NCBI GenBank assembly: GCA_916700875.1
Contig: CAKAKS010000032.1
Coordinates: 12,809,629-12,873,628, forward strand
Reading direction: 5' to 3'
Source of the DNA: Sebastes aleutianus
Lineage: Eukaryota; Chordata; Actinopteri; Perciformes; Sebastidae
Length of the DNA stretch: 64,000 nucleotides
In this document: one piece after another, positions 45,901 to 58,422 of the stretch
Layout: every line of letters starts with the position of its first letter
How positions within the stretch are numbered: position 1 is the first letter of the stretch
Notes under the pieces: generated by a model
The model's database searches: none
What the model saw: the letters and a program-made list of their open reading frames with translations, nothing else
Told to the model about the DNA's origin: nothing
Made by a program: the position numbers and the translations under genes

Positions 45901-47808
45901 CTGAGCGAGGCAAACAGCATTATTACGGTTTTGCACTCTGCAGCTAACGTTACCACGGTCTTGGAAAGGGAGGAGTGAGCAGAGGGGTATTCAGTTGGTT
46001 GCAATCTGCAACCACACCACTAGATGCCACCAAATCCTCCACATTGTACCTTTAAGTACAGTAGCTTATTCTGCCTTTGTAGGAAAAGAAGCGAACTGGA
46101 TCACAGATGGTTGTCAGACAAAGGAGACCAATGACAGCATCACATGCCAGTGCTCTCATCTAACTTTTTTTGCAATACTCATGGTAAGATTATTCTATTA
46201 CAAGTCATTCCATTTTCATCATTTCACACAATCTAAGATGTCTTTCTCTAAATCAGTCATCCCCACCAAGAAACATAAGCTCTTCAGATTTCAAGTCTCT
46301 GACCTACATCACATCAATCGGCTGTGGCCTGTCAATATTCTTTTTGGCGGTGGCTCTCTGCATGCATTGTCTTATCAGGTAAGGAACCACGGGGGAGTTT
46401 TTAATTCTAACTTGCTATATTAAAGGAACAGTGCGTAGCATTTAGGGAGATCTATTGACAGAAATTGGAATATAATGTTAATAAGTATGTATTATTAAAT
46501 ATTTTGTTTAGTGTATAATCACTTCAAAATAAGAATGTGTTTTCGTTAGCTTAGAATGAGCTGTTTATATCTACATAGAGAGCGGGTCCTCTCATGGAAC
46601 AGGTCGCCATGTTTCTACAATAGCCCGGAACGGATAAACCAAACACTGGCTCTAATAAAAGGCCATTCGTGTTGGGAAAGGTTTCAGTTGGTTGCAATCT
46701 GCAACCTCACCGCTAGATGTCCCCAAATCCTACACACTGCACCTTTAAACGCTTTTGCCGACACAAAACTAACTCTCTCCACAGAAAAGTGAAAGCGAGC
46801 CAAGCAACTAAGATCTTGATGAACCTCTTTGTTGCCATGCTCACCCTGAACTTGTCCTTCCTGGTAAATGAGAGCATTGCCAACCTGGGAAACTTTGGCG
46901 CATGCGTGGCGGTGGCAGCAGTCATGCACTACACTATGTTAGCCACGATTACCTGGTTCTTCGTAGAGGCTCTACACTTGTTCTTAATTCTACGGAAGCT
47001 CCCTACTGACGTCAAGCATTACATGACGAAGATTTGCATCACAGGATGGGGTAAGAGAACGCGAAACAACTGAGCAATCACATGTACTTAAATTTATAAG
47101 CAAAACAAAAATGTGTACACTTTCTTTTTAGTCACACCAGCTGTGGTGGTGATCGCTCTTCTCGCCTCGGGACAATACGATTACATGGTCATTTACACCG
47201 ATGATGGGAATTCAGCAAAAATGTAAGCAACTCTTACTGACTGCCAAGTCTCATTTCTTATTCACAAAAAGAGATACATATCACTAAGTGCATCGTTATT
47301 CCTGATTTTCAGGTGCTGGATCTCTGATGCTGTCGTCCACCAGGGGGTGAATGTCGGTTACTACGCTGTAGTGTTTGTCTTCACCTTTGTCATATTCATC
47401 ATGACTGTGCGGCAGATTGTTCTCCTTAAACCCGCAGCAGGGAAAGCCCAGGACAACGGCTCCATCAAGACAAACGCTTTCTCCATTATGGCCCTGTTCC
47501 TACTGCTCGGCATCACCTGGGCTTTTGCCTTCTTCAGCTACGGACCTATGCTCGTAGCTTCCTACTATATCTTCACCATCCTCAACTCCTTTCAAGGTAG
47601 ACTCCAAACTCACACAGAGCTGTTTGAGCTACAAACTGTCTAGTTTTCATTAAGTAAAAATACCCTACTCTACCCTGTTTTTGCAGGTTTCTTCCTGTTC
47701 ATCTACTATTTCAAATCCAGGAAGATTGTTGGAGGAGAGGGGAGAGGAGGAATCCCCACCGTCAGCAGCAGCACAGCCACATCAAACACAGTTGTCACAT
47801 CTCCATAA
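42992..47808 (+). CDS. Adhesion G protein-coupled receptor, ADGRG (group VIII) type
   Basis: The 16 exons are 42992-43076, 43186-43260, 43349-43423, 43532-43699, 44010-44045, 44148-44222, 44364-44800, 44897-45025, 45167-45277, 45378-45417, 46083-46183, 46257-46378, 46785-47050, 47132-47222, 47313-47596 and 47687-47808. They total 2217 bases, 738 aa. A signal peptide (FVAILFFGIFI) opens the protein. The extracellular part of ~440 aa is Cys-rich with several N-glycosylation sites, then a GAIN domain. The GPS is WITDGCQ..CQCSHLT-FFAILM, with cleavage expected between Leu437 and Thr438; the tethered agonist begins TFFAILM. Seven membrane segments follow (ITSIGCGLSIFFLAVALC; ILMNLFVAMLTLNLSFLV; ATITWFFVEALHLFLIL; and others), then a short Ser/Thr-rich tail ending TSP. 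All introns are GT-AG. The exact member (G1, G3, G5 or a fish-specific paralogue) cannot be fixed by eye. Confidence 0.92.
45517..46055 (-). mobile_element. TTAA-ended MITE (GTGTAG family), copy B, in receptor intron 10
   Basis: It starts TTAAAGGAACAGTGTGTAAT and ends CATTGTACCTTTAA, the reverse of the plus-oriented copies. It lies just before the exon with the GPS (46083). It is longer than copy C and includes an extra GC-rich block around 45780-45960. Confidence 0.72.
46083..46183 (+). other. GPS exon of the ADGRG receptor
   Basis: This 101-base exon encodes the last GAIN strand and the autoproteolysis site. Trp416, Cys421, Cys432 and Cys434 fit the conserved GPS pattern, and His436-Leu437-Thr438 is the cleavage triad. 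The first residues after cleavage, TFFAILM, form the tethered agonist. The split of receptor into N- and C-terminal fragments is therefore predicted to occur. Confidence 0.88.
46420..46748 (-). mobile_element. TTAA-ended MITE (GTGTAG family), copy C, in receptor intron 12
   Basis: It starts TTAAAGGAACAGTGCGTAGC and ends CACTGCACCTTTAA, in the same orientation as copy B. Its right edge is only 36 bases before exon 13 (46785), so it supplies sequence close to the branch-point and polypyrimidine region of that intron. Confidence 0.72.
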
Positions 47809-48970
47809 TGATACCGCATATGCTTCTCAAAGGGGGACAGAAAGTGTTCTGTGCCTGAGATTATTTTGACACAAGAGGGCAGCATTTTGTTAGTCTAGCA
47901 GTGCCTCTGTTGAATGAGGTGCTGGTAAACTGCTAAAAAAAAAAAAAAAAAGTTTTTCATTCTTCCTGACTACCCGGCTAATCTGGATTACATTCATTGA
48001 GAAAATTACCAATGAGTCAAGCACTGACAGACGACATGGTGTAATCTCCTGGAAGTCATTTGTGCTGATGACTCAACAGAAGGCCTGTCTTACTCACTGC
48101 GAAACATTCAGTGAATGTTGTGATTCACTCAGAATATATCATAAAACTCCTAAAACAAAGCATCAGTCATATATACGGGAATGCAGATTGTAAATGTTTA
48201 GGAAGAAAAATATGACCCTTTTATGACTGATGTGGTTGTCATATGGAATGAGGATGGAAAAAACAAAACAAGGTGAAAGGAAGTCTTGCCTCTCACACTC
48301 TTTACAGTGCTGGGGGCCGAGCAAGCCAGCTAGCGCTTTGCGTGCCTGCAGATAATTACCTTGTGCCTACAGAGAGCAGTATCCACTGTGCGGGGAGCCT
48401 TAACTGGCTGACAAGAAATGAGCTCATGGCTACCTATAGTGATAAGAGGCCTGAGGGCAAGCCACTATGTTGAAACTGTTCTCTGAAATACAGCTGTAGT
48501 TAACTAGCATTTATACCATTTAATAAGTTAAGTGTATCTTGGCAAACTGCATGACGTTAATGACCAGGAGTCATTTGGAATTGTGTACTTTTTGTGTTGT
48601 TATCCATTAATCTATTTTTTCTGTATATACCTGATATGATTAAGATCTGACGTATAAAATATTATTTTTAAAGTAACACAATTGTTCATAACAGATTCAA
48701 TCTTAAAACATTAACCATGTTATATAATTTTTTTGATATAGACATGCAGATGTCTGCTTTTTTTGCTATTTACAATTTGTATTTATTTGTTTTTGTGTTC
48801 TATTGACCTTAAAAGGAAAAGTCTAATCTTTTATTTAATTATTTGTAATCATAATGGCCTTAATTCAGCATCTCAGGACAACTTATACAGACCATCAGAC
48901 AAATGTGTAATTGCTTTTGTGAATGAAATTGACATTGTCTGCAGAAATAAAGTGCAATAAAGTTTAAGGT
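47809..48970 (+). other. 3' UTR of the ADGRG receptor
   Basis: Non-coding AT-rich sequence after the stop codon. It carries an A tract at about 47933-47951 and two closely spaced AATAAA hexamers at 48946-48951 and 48956-48961, immediately before a transposon. The 3' end is expected within about 30 bases of these signals. Confidence 0.5.
48946..48961 (+). terminator. Double poly(A) signal of the ADGRG receptor
   Basis: Two AATAAA motifs ten bases apart (AAATAAAGTGCAATAAAG), about 1.14 kb after the stop. The fold-back MITE at 48974 begins right after, so the cleavage site may lie within the element's first bases. Confidence 0.5.
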
Positions 48971-48973
48971 ACC

Positions 48974-49714
48974 TTGAAGCTGGAGTGGGTAAATTGGAGC
49001 AAATAAGATTAAAAAAGTTATTTTTGTATAACGGTCAGTATATCCTGACAGTAGTGCATAAGACAGGTAATCTGAAAATAACCATGTGCCTCTGTGTCCT
49101 CCAGTGTCCTCCGATGCTCCTAATGGCATCTGCAAGATTTCATAGAGCGGAGCAAAACAACCAATCAGAGCCGAGCTGGAGCCTTGCCGTTTCTGAGCAG
49201 CTGTCAATCACTCGCAAACTCCGATCACACAGTCAAACTAGGAGGCGCTGATCAAATATAAATCAATATTTTGTTACTGTAATGCCTATTTCTCGCCTCA
49301 AATGTTTTTAGAAACATCTTGTAGTGTACTGTTTAGCTGTAAAATGAAAAAGTTTGTGACTCGGCAGCCATGTTGAGATCAGTTGAGGAAATACCAAGCA
49401 CCGCCCACCAGTCTGAACTATCTCATTTTACAGCTAAACATTACACTACAAGACCGTTTGATTGGAGTTTGCGAGTGATTGACAGCTGCCTCCATTGAAT
49501 GAACAGCCAATAGGAACGCTCTCTCTCTGAAATGACCTGTGATTGGCCAAAGTCTCCCGTCTGGGGCTAGATTTTTTAAAGCCTGAAAACAGAGCCATGA
49601 GGAGGTGCAGAAGTTTAGTTATCTCTCAGAACACTTGAATTACAATATGCTAAAAGGTTATTATGGAATTTTTGCCCAATGATGCCAAAAACATTCTGCC
49701 TACTGCAGGTTTAA
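48974..49714 (+). mobile_element. Fold-back MITE, plus orientation
   Basis: The left end GAAGCTGGAGTGGGT and the right end CTGCCTACTGCAGGTTTAA match the 20173-20979 copy. The second inner arm is shortened here (about 49425-49490), so the hairpin is reduced. No coding frame. Confidence 0.8.
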
Positions 49715-49719
49715 ATGGA

Positions 49720-52700
49720 CACCAGAGTAGTCTTTACATATGCAGAACTCTGGGTATGTAAGGTTGGGGAGTGACATTCAGAAAGCAAAGTCTGTTTATT
49801 TGTCCATGATTGACTGATTAATCTTCTAAATGACTGCAGCGTGCCAGCCAAGAACTAGGGTAATGACTGCCATACACATCTGATTTGTGTTGCCCCTAAA
49901 AAAGGCCTTTCATGCAGAGCACAGCAGGCTTCTATGGTGTACCTGTGTGTGTCCACGCGTTAGAGCTCTCTAGGTAAACCACAGCAGAGCCTTCATCTAG
50001 GAACTGAGATCTCTCTGGTAAATGATGGGGAAACATATTGTAGAATAAATCTCATATTTGACAGGCCAGCATATGGATTTATTTAAGCCAAATATCAACA
50101 ACACTGCTTTTCATTCATTCATTTAAAAAAATCAAAAATCAGTTAGCCCACACAGAGATTGTGATTTGAAGTGTTGTTTTACTGCTTTCCTAAAAACATA
50201 AATCTAGACATGTACGAAAAGAAGCCCTCGTGTCGAGGCTTCTGGGAACATTTAGTCAATCTAAATTATTTCAAAATGAGAAGGGTGAAGAATGTTCAAT
50301 TTTCACGCTATCCCATAAAACTGTCTGTTACCAGAATGAAAATGTGGCCACCAGAATCAAATGCGAACATGTGTAGAAGTGTTTCTTTTAGTGGAGGGAG
50401 GCTGAGAAAGCACTTTTAATTGCTCTGTCTTAAACCACATGTACAGTAGTGGCTTGGAGAAGCACCAACACATCGGCATGCATCGTCAGATTTTTGTAAA
50501 ACAGCCCAGTGACACAAAACACTCTATGATACTGAAATGAAGGTGAGGGAGATCATGGGTGGATTTCTCTGTATGCTCCTTGGAAAGATGTTTAGACGTT
50601 ATATTCAGCCTAAGCGAGGGAATTATCCTTCGAAAAGTGCAAAATTTCCACGTCTTGGTGGGAGATCATTAGGCTTTAGCAGAACAGGAACAATAATAAT
50701 AACATTGTTCCTATTCACAGCCAACGTGTGAATAGGTTTGGTTTTATGATTGGCGTATTTCAGGTGCAGGAATAGAGACATCGCCTTTGCGTGTGTTTTA
50801 TTAAATGGAGTCTGGACTGAATCCTGGCCTGTAAAAGCCAAATTGCCGATCTCAAATGACCTATAAAGACTTGAGGTCTTGTTCCTGGAACCTTGCGTGT
50901 CTGGAGGAAATATGATTAGTGAAATACAGCTACCCATGCACCTAGATGTATCATTTATTTAACTTAATAATAACATACAGCTATATAACTGGCTTTTATC
51001 AACTTGGAGTTACCATTAAGATAAAACTTTACCCTTCTCAAGGTTTATGCACCCCTATTTTTCTGTTTTCTTTGGGTCAAGGCAGCCCATTTCCTAGCAT
51101 CCCCCCTTCTCCCTTCTCCTTTTTCATAAATCCCCAAAATGATTTATTTCCTAGTAACTTTGCTCGTGAAATTGATGTGGACCCGGGGCCTTTGTAGCGT
51201 CTGGTTTCCCCGCTGGCTGCAGTAAAATCAGGCTGAGGTCCAGGCGCGGGGCAGCGCTTGCGTGACTGAACGCCCCCCCGCCTCCTTGCATGTCACGACG
51301 TGGCCCCCAGACTCAAAGCACTCAGGCTGATAGATTTGAGGGCCCATAGTTAAGTGTGTAGATTTATGATGGGCGGTTGTAGCGTGTCAGAGAAACTGTG
51401 TTACTTTTGCAGGGAGCACGAAATGAGGCCTCTTCCTAAAAGAAAACGGGGAGAGAACTGGGAAAAAAAAAATCCAAGGTGCTTTCAGGTTACTGGCCGT
51501 GACTTGGGAAACTCTCCAAACAACACGCCGCCACGCAATTCGGGAGGGGTAGCCAGATGGCTGCATGCACAGCACTTGACTGAGATGAACTGTCTCGCCT
51601 GAGTCCTGGAAGTCGGCTCTTGCTCTGTGCTGTTCATCAAGATCTTTCATCAGGTGGGGTGAGAATGGAGGGGTCACGAAAGGGGAGAAAAGGAAGGGAG
51701 GGGGAGATGACCGAGGGCACGACCCGTTGAAACATTTAGATTGATAACTTGACCTCTGGATTTCAAGCGTCTCCTCCCTACAGTTGCCTGTCTCCCCTTC
51801 TCACGTCATGTGCAGCGGCAGGAAGGATCATTCCCCTTCACGTCACGTAATGGGGTTCTCTTTGTCCCCTCGTGACCTTAGCGGCTCCTCATCACTCACT
51901 CGCCGCCGTGTAAAGCAGCCTGATAAAAGTGGAGAAAGCTAAACAACTCTCACACCATCAGATCTGTCCAGTAAATTCCACCAGATTTATCACAATCCCT
52001 CTGTCGTGCAGCTGACACGTACAAGTATGGGGTTTTGTTGCACATTTTGCATGCAACAATGCAAAACATTTTGTGGTTATTTTTGTTCAACCATCAGAAA
52101 GGACAAATAATAATAGAAACAAGATGAGAATTTATGATATTTGTTACTATGCACTGTTTGAATAAAACCACTAGCAAAGTAACCTTCAGTGGCAGCGGGA
52201 AAAGTTGTATTTCACAGTTGCCGCAGAGCTTTAAGAGCCGGGAGAATAAATAAAAGCAGTTGTCAGCATCTAATATGGACTACACATGCAATAAATCTCT
52301 CAAATGGATTTCATTTATATGTTACATACGTATACATGTCATTGTATCATCGTTGGTTCTTAGCAGTCATTACTGCCAGCATTTCACTGTGAAGTATTTC
52401 CTCATTCAAGCAGGATTTAAACAGACCTCATAACTACCAGTTTGGTCCCACACTTAAGAGACATGAAAGCGTATGGTTAAGAAGCTAAAGCCGTCTGGAT
52501 TCACTCATACTGCGCCTAGTTTGCTTGCTATTGACTTGGCTGTCGTTTGGCCTTTAAAATTCACACTTGGTGAAGTTGTGGTATTTGCTTCACACAAATG
52601 GTGCAGGCTTTCCCACAACGATGAGGAGTTTACTACAGGGACTGATTCACCCGCTGTTTTAATGCTACACAATCACAAAATCTTCACAGGTAGAAAATGA

Positions 52701-53260
52701 GCACCTGGTTTGCTTGCTAAACGGCATCTATAGTATAAGTTTTCTATAGTGGCTGCGGTTAAAGTTGTTAAAATCTCTAGTCTGTTGTGGTACCAAAACA
52801 TGTAAATTAAAAAATGTTTTGATTTCATTCCCATCTAACAAGTTTCTGAGCAAGTCATTTCTTTTTCTAAGTATCTGGTGTGGACCAGAAACATTTCAAA
52901 TATGAAGTGACATTTGCCAAAAAAAAAAAAAAAAGCTAATTTTGTTTCGTTTTTTACGGCCTCCAACTTTACTGTTTTAGTTCACTCACCACTCTCAACA
53001 ACCTTTTTTCTAGCAGCAGCAGGCAGCTGTTTTCAGCACAAAAAAGCTCTAATATTCCCACTGTACAATACCTCACCAAAATGGCAAAAAATGCATTTAG
53101 CAGCTAAAGAGTCTGATATTTCTCTCAGGAGTTGGTGGAGACCAAAACAGAGCTAAAAGTGAATATTGGACTGAACTTTTAAAGGTGAAAATATGTCAAT
53201 GTTGTGTTTAAAACTTGTATCTGCTGCCCCCTAGTGGCCAAAAAATCAATCAGAAAAGGA
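49720..53260. other. Gene-free interval
   Basis: No exon or transposon that I can support. There is a short perfect hairpin at 50686-50712 (AGGAACAAT, 9-base spacer, ATTGTTCCT) and a C-rich stretch near 51240-51310. Short open frames here have no recognisable family. Confidence 0.45.
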
Positions 53261-53410
53261 TTAAAGGTCCAGTGTGTAGGATCTAGCGGTATCTAGCGGT
53301 GAGGTGAGGAGATTGCAACCAACTGTGCCAAATGTGTTGGAGAGCTACGATGGCCGATGCGAAAAACACGAATGTCCCTCTCTAGAGCCATTTGGAGCAG
53401 AGCCAGTGCG

Positions 53411-53467
<57 letters not shown>

Positions 53468-53760
53468 GGAAGTGAGTGGTGAAGCAAGAGAGAGAGACAG
53501 CGGCGGCAAGCAGGAAAATTTAACAGCGTTTGGTTTGTCCGTTCTGGGCTACTGTTGAAACATGGCAGTGAAACATGGCAGTGCAACATGACAGTGCAAC
53601 ATGGCAGACTCTGTAGATATAAACGGCTCATTCTAAGGTAACAAAAACACAAATATTCTTATTATCAGGTGATTACACACTAAAAAAAACATACTTATTA
53701 ATATTATATTAAATTTTTGCCAATAGATCTCATTTTAATTGCCACACACTGGTCCTTTAA
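53261..53760 (+). mobile_element. TTAA-ended MITE (GTGTAG family), copy D, with internal (GT)n
   Basis: It starts TTAAAGGTCCAGTGTGTAGG and ends CACACTGGTCCTTTAA. A (GT)n run of about 25 units (53414-53463) has expanded from a GTGTGTAG word that is short in the other copies. AACATG(G/A)CAGTGCAAC is duplicated internally at about 53563-53600. Confidence 0.8.
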
Positions 53761-55839
53761 AGTTAGTTATAAAGTTTTAAAGGTTAGTTTAAAGTTGTAT
53801 TATGACTCTATTGTGGAGAAAATGATCATGTTTTCTTTTTGTGGCAAACCCAAAAGGAGGAGAGTGTGTATGAGTATGTGTTTTTGTGCCTCAAGTCTAC
53901 ATGTGCATATGTGCGTGTCTATGGCATATGTGCATCCTGAGCCCGCAGGGATCTGATTTCAGTTAAGCAGACTGTTTCAGACTGTTGCCCAAGCATGATA
54001 AACTCTGTCTGTTTCCTCTTTCCCTCTCCGTAGGGAGCCTTTAATCACCCTATAGCGCTTCCCTCCACACATCCAAGTGTGAGAATTTATTCCTCTGTGC
54101 AAATAAATGAACTAACATCACGTGAGGAGAAAGCATCCAGTCTCGTGCCAATCCTAATCAAATCTTGTTTGTATCTGTGTGTTTGCATTTGGGTTAGTGG
54201 CAGTTTAATGTGAGAGACCACCAGAAACGTTTGTTTCCTGGAGCAGCAGAGGAAGGTTGTTTTTTCATCTTCTCCATGGCTCATTTTTAATGTCTCTTGT
54301 TTGTCATTTATGGCAGTCTCAGAACATAAGGATGTGGCTCTTCCAAGTCATTCGTGTATTGTCCCAATATGTGGTCCAGCTCTTTCACAAAATGGTATTG
54401 GACAAACCGCACAATTCATGCTTGATGAGTGTTCATTGGAGGCAAATAAATCTTCTTAACATGCTGCTTTGAAAGTGTCCGTTAAGTACATGCAATGAAA
54501 GACTTCTTTTTGTTTTACCCCTGTGATGCAGCCGTTGGTCAATAATAACATGTTTAAAAAATCATCATGTGAGAATTTCACAACTCTGTGCCCGGGAATA
54601 TAAATTATACGGACTCAAGAGACCAAAGAGCGGCGTGACTCGGTGGGCTCCTTCCTGTTCCACGGCTCCTCGTTAGAGACGAGTGTCTGTGTTTACTGTT
54701 AAAGCATGACTTCCAGCTTCCAGACCCAGACAGCTCCAAGTGATTCCATCCCAGCAGAGGTATCGACTGAAGTGGTGGCAGAGGTTAATCTGGAACATAC
54801 TTGTGACTATGTCGGGCTGTGTTATCCTGCTGTCCCGACATCCTGCTTGATTTATGGGCCTCATCTTGCTGCTGTTCACCATGTCTCTTCTCTGACTTAA
54901 AGGATTAGCGGGAAGTGACGTCAGCTGAAGTTTCCTGCTTCTCTGTCCATGCTCAGAATTTCCGTGTGTCAAGGTGTCCATATGTAGGTGTGCTTTAACC
55001 TGCAACCGGTGAAATTAGACGCCTCTGTTTCAAGATAGAACTATTTTATGGTCCCATCTCATCACGCTGATGTGTTGAGCTAATGATAGTCCGATAAACA
55101 CTGTGGAGAGTAAAATCAACACAACCAGAAAAACTCCATCCAGAGAATTAGGACCACATGTGTTTACATGCTGTTTACTCCTGCTCTCAGTGTCTTTATT
55201 TATTTAGTTATTGCAACACCTAAAGTAGCCTAATGCCTGTGAGTGATGAGTGCTCTTGTGCCTACTTGCGGGTTTCATTTCCTGAAGTTGTTGAAATGCC
55301 ATTGGTGTCCAACAAGAAGAAACTCAAGACCAGTAAGTCAGGGATAAGAAGACCATAGATATTTTAGAGCGAGTGCCGTATCCCCAGGGATTACGTCCAT
55401 ATTGGATAATTTCGCACCTCATGATTTACATCCAATGCCGACATTCAGGATTGTCCAATAAAGACGTTCTTGTCTGGCGTCGATATTGTTGAATAAAACA
55501 CAGGTGGTCAATCGATTTGGGTTGATTGGGGCTGAATCAGCTGAGTTCTGACACTGGAGGACCAAATTGGCCAAATGTGTCTGCCAAAATTGCATGGGTT
55601 CTTGGGATGGCTAAATCAGGTCCACTTAACAGCACTTGGCTAGTTTTAAAACAGTATCAGCAGCAGTTCTGGTGCATTATTCATCACAGGTCTGGCTTAA
55701 ATCTTGAAACAAGCTACTGGGTCAAGTAATTTTGTCTACCAGGGAAACGATGTATAAGTAAATACCCCAAAGATTTGGATTCATTTTTCAAAGGCTTAAA
55801 CCTTTAAGCAATTAAAACATTTTTAATGTAATTTTAGAA
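53761..55839. other. Gene-free interval
   Basis: Unique-looking sequence with only short open frames. No domain, splice pattern or transposon terminus recognised. Confidence 0.45.
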
Positions 55840-56210
55840 TTAAAGGTGCAGTATGTAGGATCTGGCGGCATCTAGTGGTGAAGTTGCAGATTGCAACCAA
55901 CTGAAATTTCTCCTGTGTGCCAATGCCAAGCGTGTTGGAGAGCTATGGTGGCCGATACAAAAAAAACAAAAATGCAAATGGCCCTCTTTAGAGCCAGTGT
56001 TTGATTTCTCCGTTCTGGGCTACTGTAGAAAAATGACGGACGGCTCCGTGAAGAGAGGACCTGCTCTTATATAGATATAAACGTCTCATTCTAAGGTAAC
56101 AAAAACTACAATAATTCTTATTTTCAGGTGATTATACACTAAAGAAAACATACTTATTAATATTATGTTCCAATTTCTGCCAATAGATCCTCCAAAATGC
56201 TATGTTCTTT
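55840..56210 (+). mobile_element. TTAA-ended MITE (GTGTAG family), copy E
   Basis: It starts TTAAAGGTGCAGTATGTAGG and carries the GCAACCAACTGAAATTTCTC and GCCAATAGATCC blocks. The right terminus has decayed and the limit is approximate. Confidence 0.65.
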
Positions 56211-58029
56211 CAAAACAAACTTGTTCAGTGCAATGTCCTTTATCGTTAATTAACAAACACAAACATACACACAGAAGGGCTGTGACAACTATTTATCATT
56301 GTCATTCATTCACTCATTCATTCCACAGACGTCTTTACTTCTACTGCAGGACAAGTTACACAAGAACACAAGAAAAGAGTTTTAAAATCGAATTGCAGTG
56401 AAGGTTCGGATAAGGTTGATGTTCAGAAGTAGCTTCAAAGTTAAAGTTTCACATTTATATAAGTTCAACTCCCCCCTGTATCATCACAGTGTGTGATGGG
56501 ACTGCATAGAGGTTCAGCAGCGAGTGCGGGAGAAGCCTTTAAATGCGATCTCCTCGCATGAACCCTATTTTGCAGATTCGTGTTAGTCCTGTCCCATCGC
56601 CTCTGTCTAAATTTGTATACCCACTCAGAATACAATAGAGGAAATTTGGCAGGAAAGAGGATGTGCAGAGACATGAAGGTTAGCGTGAGCATTTGTTGGA
56701 TTACTTCACTGGGAACAAGTGAAATCTCCACACGCTCGATGCCACAATCCTCCTGCTCCCTTTTCTCCGTCACTCTCTGTGGACGGCAACCGGGACAGTG
56801 AACTCTGCGTGACCTGCCTGTGCATGTCATTCCTCAAAAGCAGTTACACTGGGGCATATTTCCCTTTGACCAGGCATGGATGTCACACACTCAGATATAG
56901 CAGCCACACATGCAAAGCACAAAGCTCTTTAAGCTGCTCATCCCACCACCCCTCACTCAGATTGTCTCCGCACACACACACCAACACCTCTGCCATTGCT
57001 CCACTTGAGTTAACCCCTCCGTGAGCGTGGTCAAAATGCGCCTTTCACACGGGCGGCTCGCCAAAGTAAATAAACCAGCCACATGCCAGCTAACGAGGGC
57101 ATGAACAGGGTCAGAGGGGGGGCTCGCCGGGAGGTGCCAGGAGTGACAGAGGGAGGGACATGGTCACGCAAAGAAAACAAGCCCAGCAAGAGCCAGCCAG
57201 CCTTCTCACGCAGGGGCCCAGACATGTGTCTTGTCATGCAACAGCCACCCCATCAACCCAAATTAGGGCTGACGGAGGTAATAAAGCGAGGGAGCAAAAA
57301 GTGAGGAGAAAGTGAGGAGAGGAGCAATCCCATCCGTCTCCTCGGAGAGTGTAAAAGTGAGAGGGAGGATATATTGTTCACCTTTTGGAAGAGTCTTGCA
57401 AAACAACTCTGGTGACCTCAGTGAACCTCAGTGAACCTCAGTGGCAGGCTGTCTGAGCCATCACATCGGTCTGTCTCACACACACACACCATGTCCTCAG
57501 TTAACCTTCAATGAAAAGGAAACTTCGGGAACGCAAGGATCTGTCTCATCAATATTTTTAAAAGCTATATGGAAAACTATGGAAAACTATGGAAAGGTCC
57601 ATTTACTTGGCCACATGCAGGTACTCTATATCCAATAACAAAAGGTGTACAGTGGAGATGTCTGCTAAATATGAGTTACAAAAAAGGAGAGCTGAACCTT
57701 TTTTCAACCTGCTTCATGTTCACTCTCAACAATCATCAGAGAACATGTAGGAGAAAAATCAATGACCAGTTACGCTTCTTGCAGTCCCCACGAGGTATCT
57801 CCGTAGCCTCTGTAGCCACGACATCTTTGAGGAGGCGCCCATCAGCTACAGTGTAGCTATGAGGGTGGCATGATTCGTTTATGTAGCTACTTCTCAACCC
57901 CTTAACACAGAACTATACATCCACATTTAGAACATGTGTCATGCTTGGACTCTTCTACACTCTTTTTCCATCCACAGTGGCTGGAAGGCCGGAGCAACGA
58001 AAGGCTTGGAAACATTGTGGACATGTTGC
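56211..58029. other. Gene-free interval
   Basis: No supported gene. The CA-rich word ACACACACACC recurs near 56970 and 57480, and a 12-base tandem (GTGAACCTCA) is at about 57415-57440. Nothing else recognised. Confidence 0.4.
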
Positions 58030-58422
58030 CAATAAGGATGTGCGCAATTAGTCGACTATTCGATTAAACGTTGCTAAACTCGCTAGTCGGCACCAGAAAT
58101 ACTATTCAGTCACTAATGAATCACTTCCAACCAATCTTCTTTCTGAAATAGCGGCTGGGTTCAACAGTCGGTCTGGTTTTCATATTGATTTCAGCGGAAT
58201 TTAAAATGCTATTTGGTTATTGAAAAATGTGATTTCAAACAATTTCAAACGGCTCTTATGATATACTCAATATTTTTTGGACAATGTGTAACCTTATTGA
58301 TTAAATTGTGCTCAATTTTGACTGTTTTTTGACTGTTTTTATTACTTTTAGTTGTTGACTAGTCTAAGTTTAAACTTCTATTTAAAGGTCAGGGAAATTT
58401 GTTGTTAAGAACATCCCTTGTT
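58030..58422 (+). mobile_element. Probable hAT-like short element
   Basis: It begins AAGGATGTGCGCAATTAGTCG and closes with GTTAAGAACATCCCTTG, an imperfect inverted end. Inside are two mirror blocks, TTAGTCGACTATTCG and GTTGACTAGTC. Non-coding. The family name is a guess from terminal words. Confidence 0.4.
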
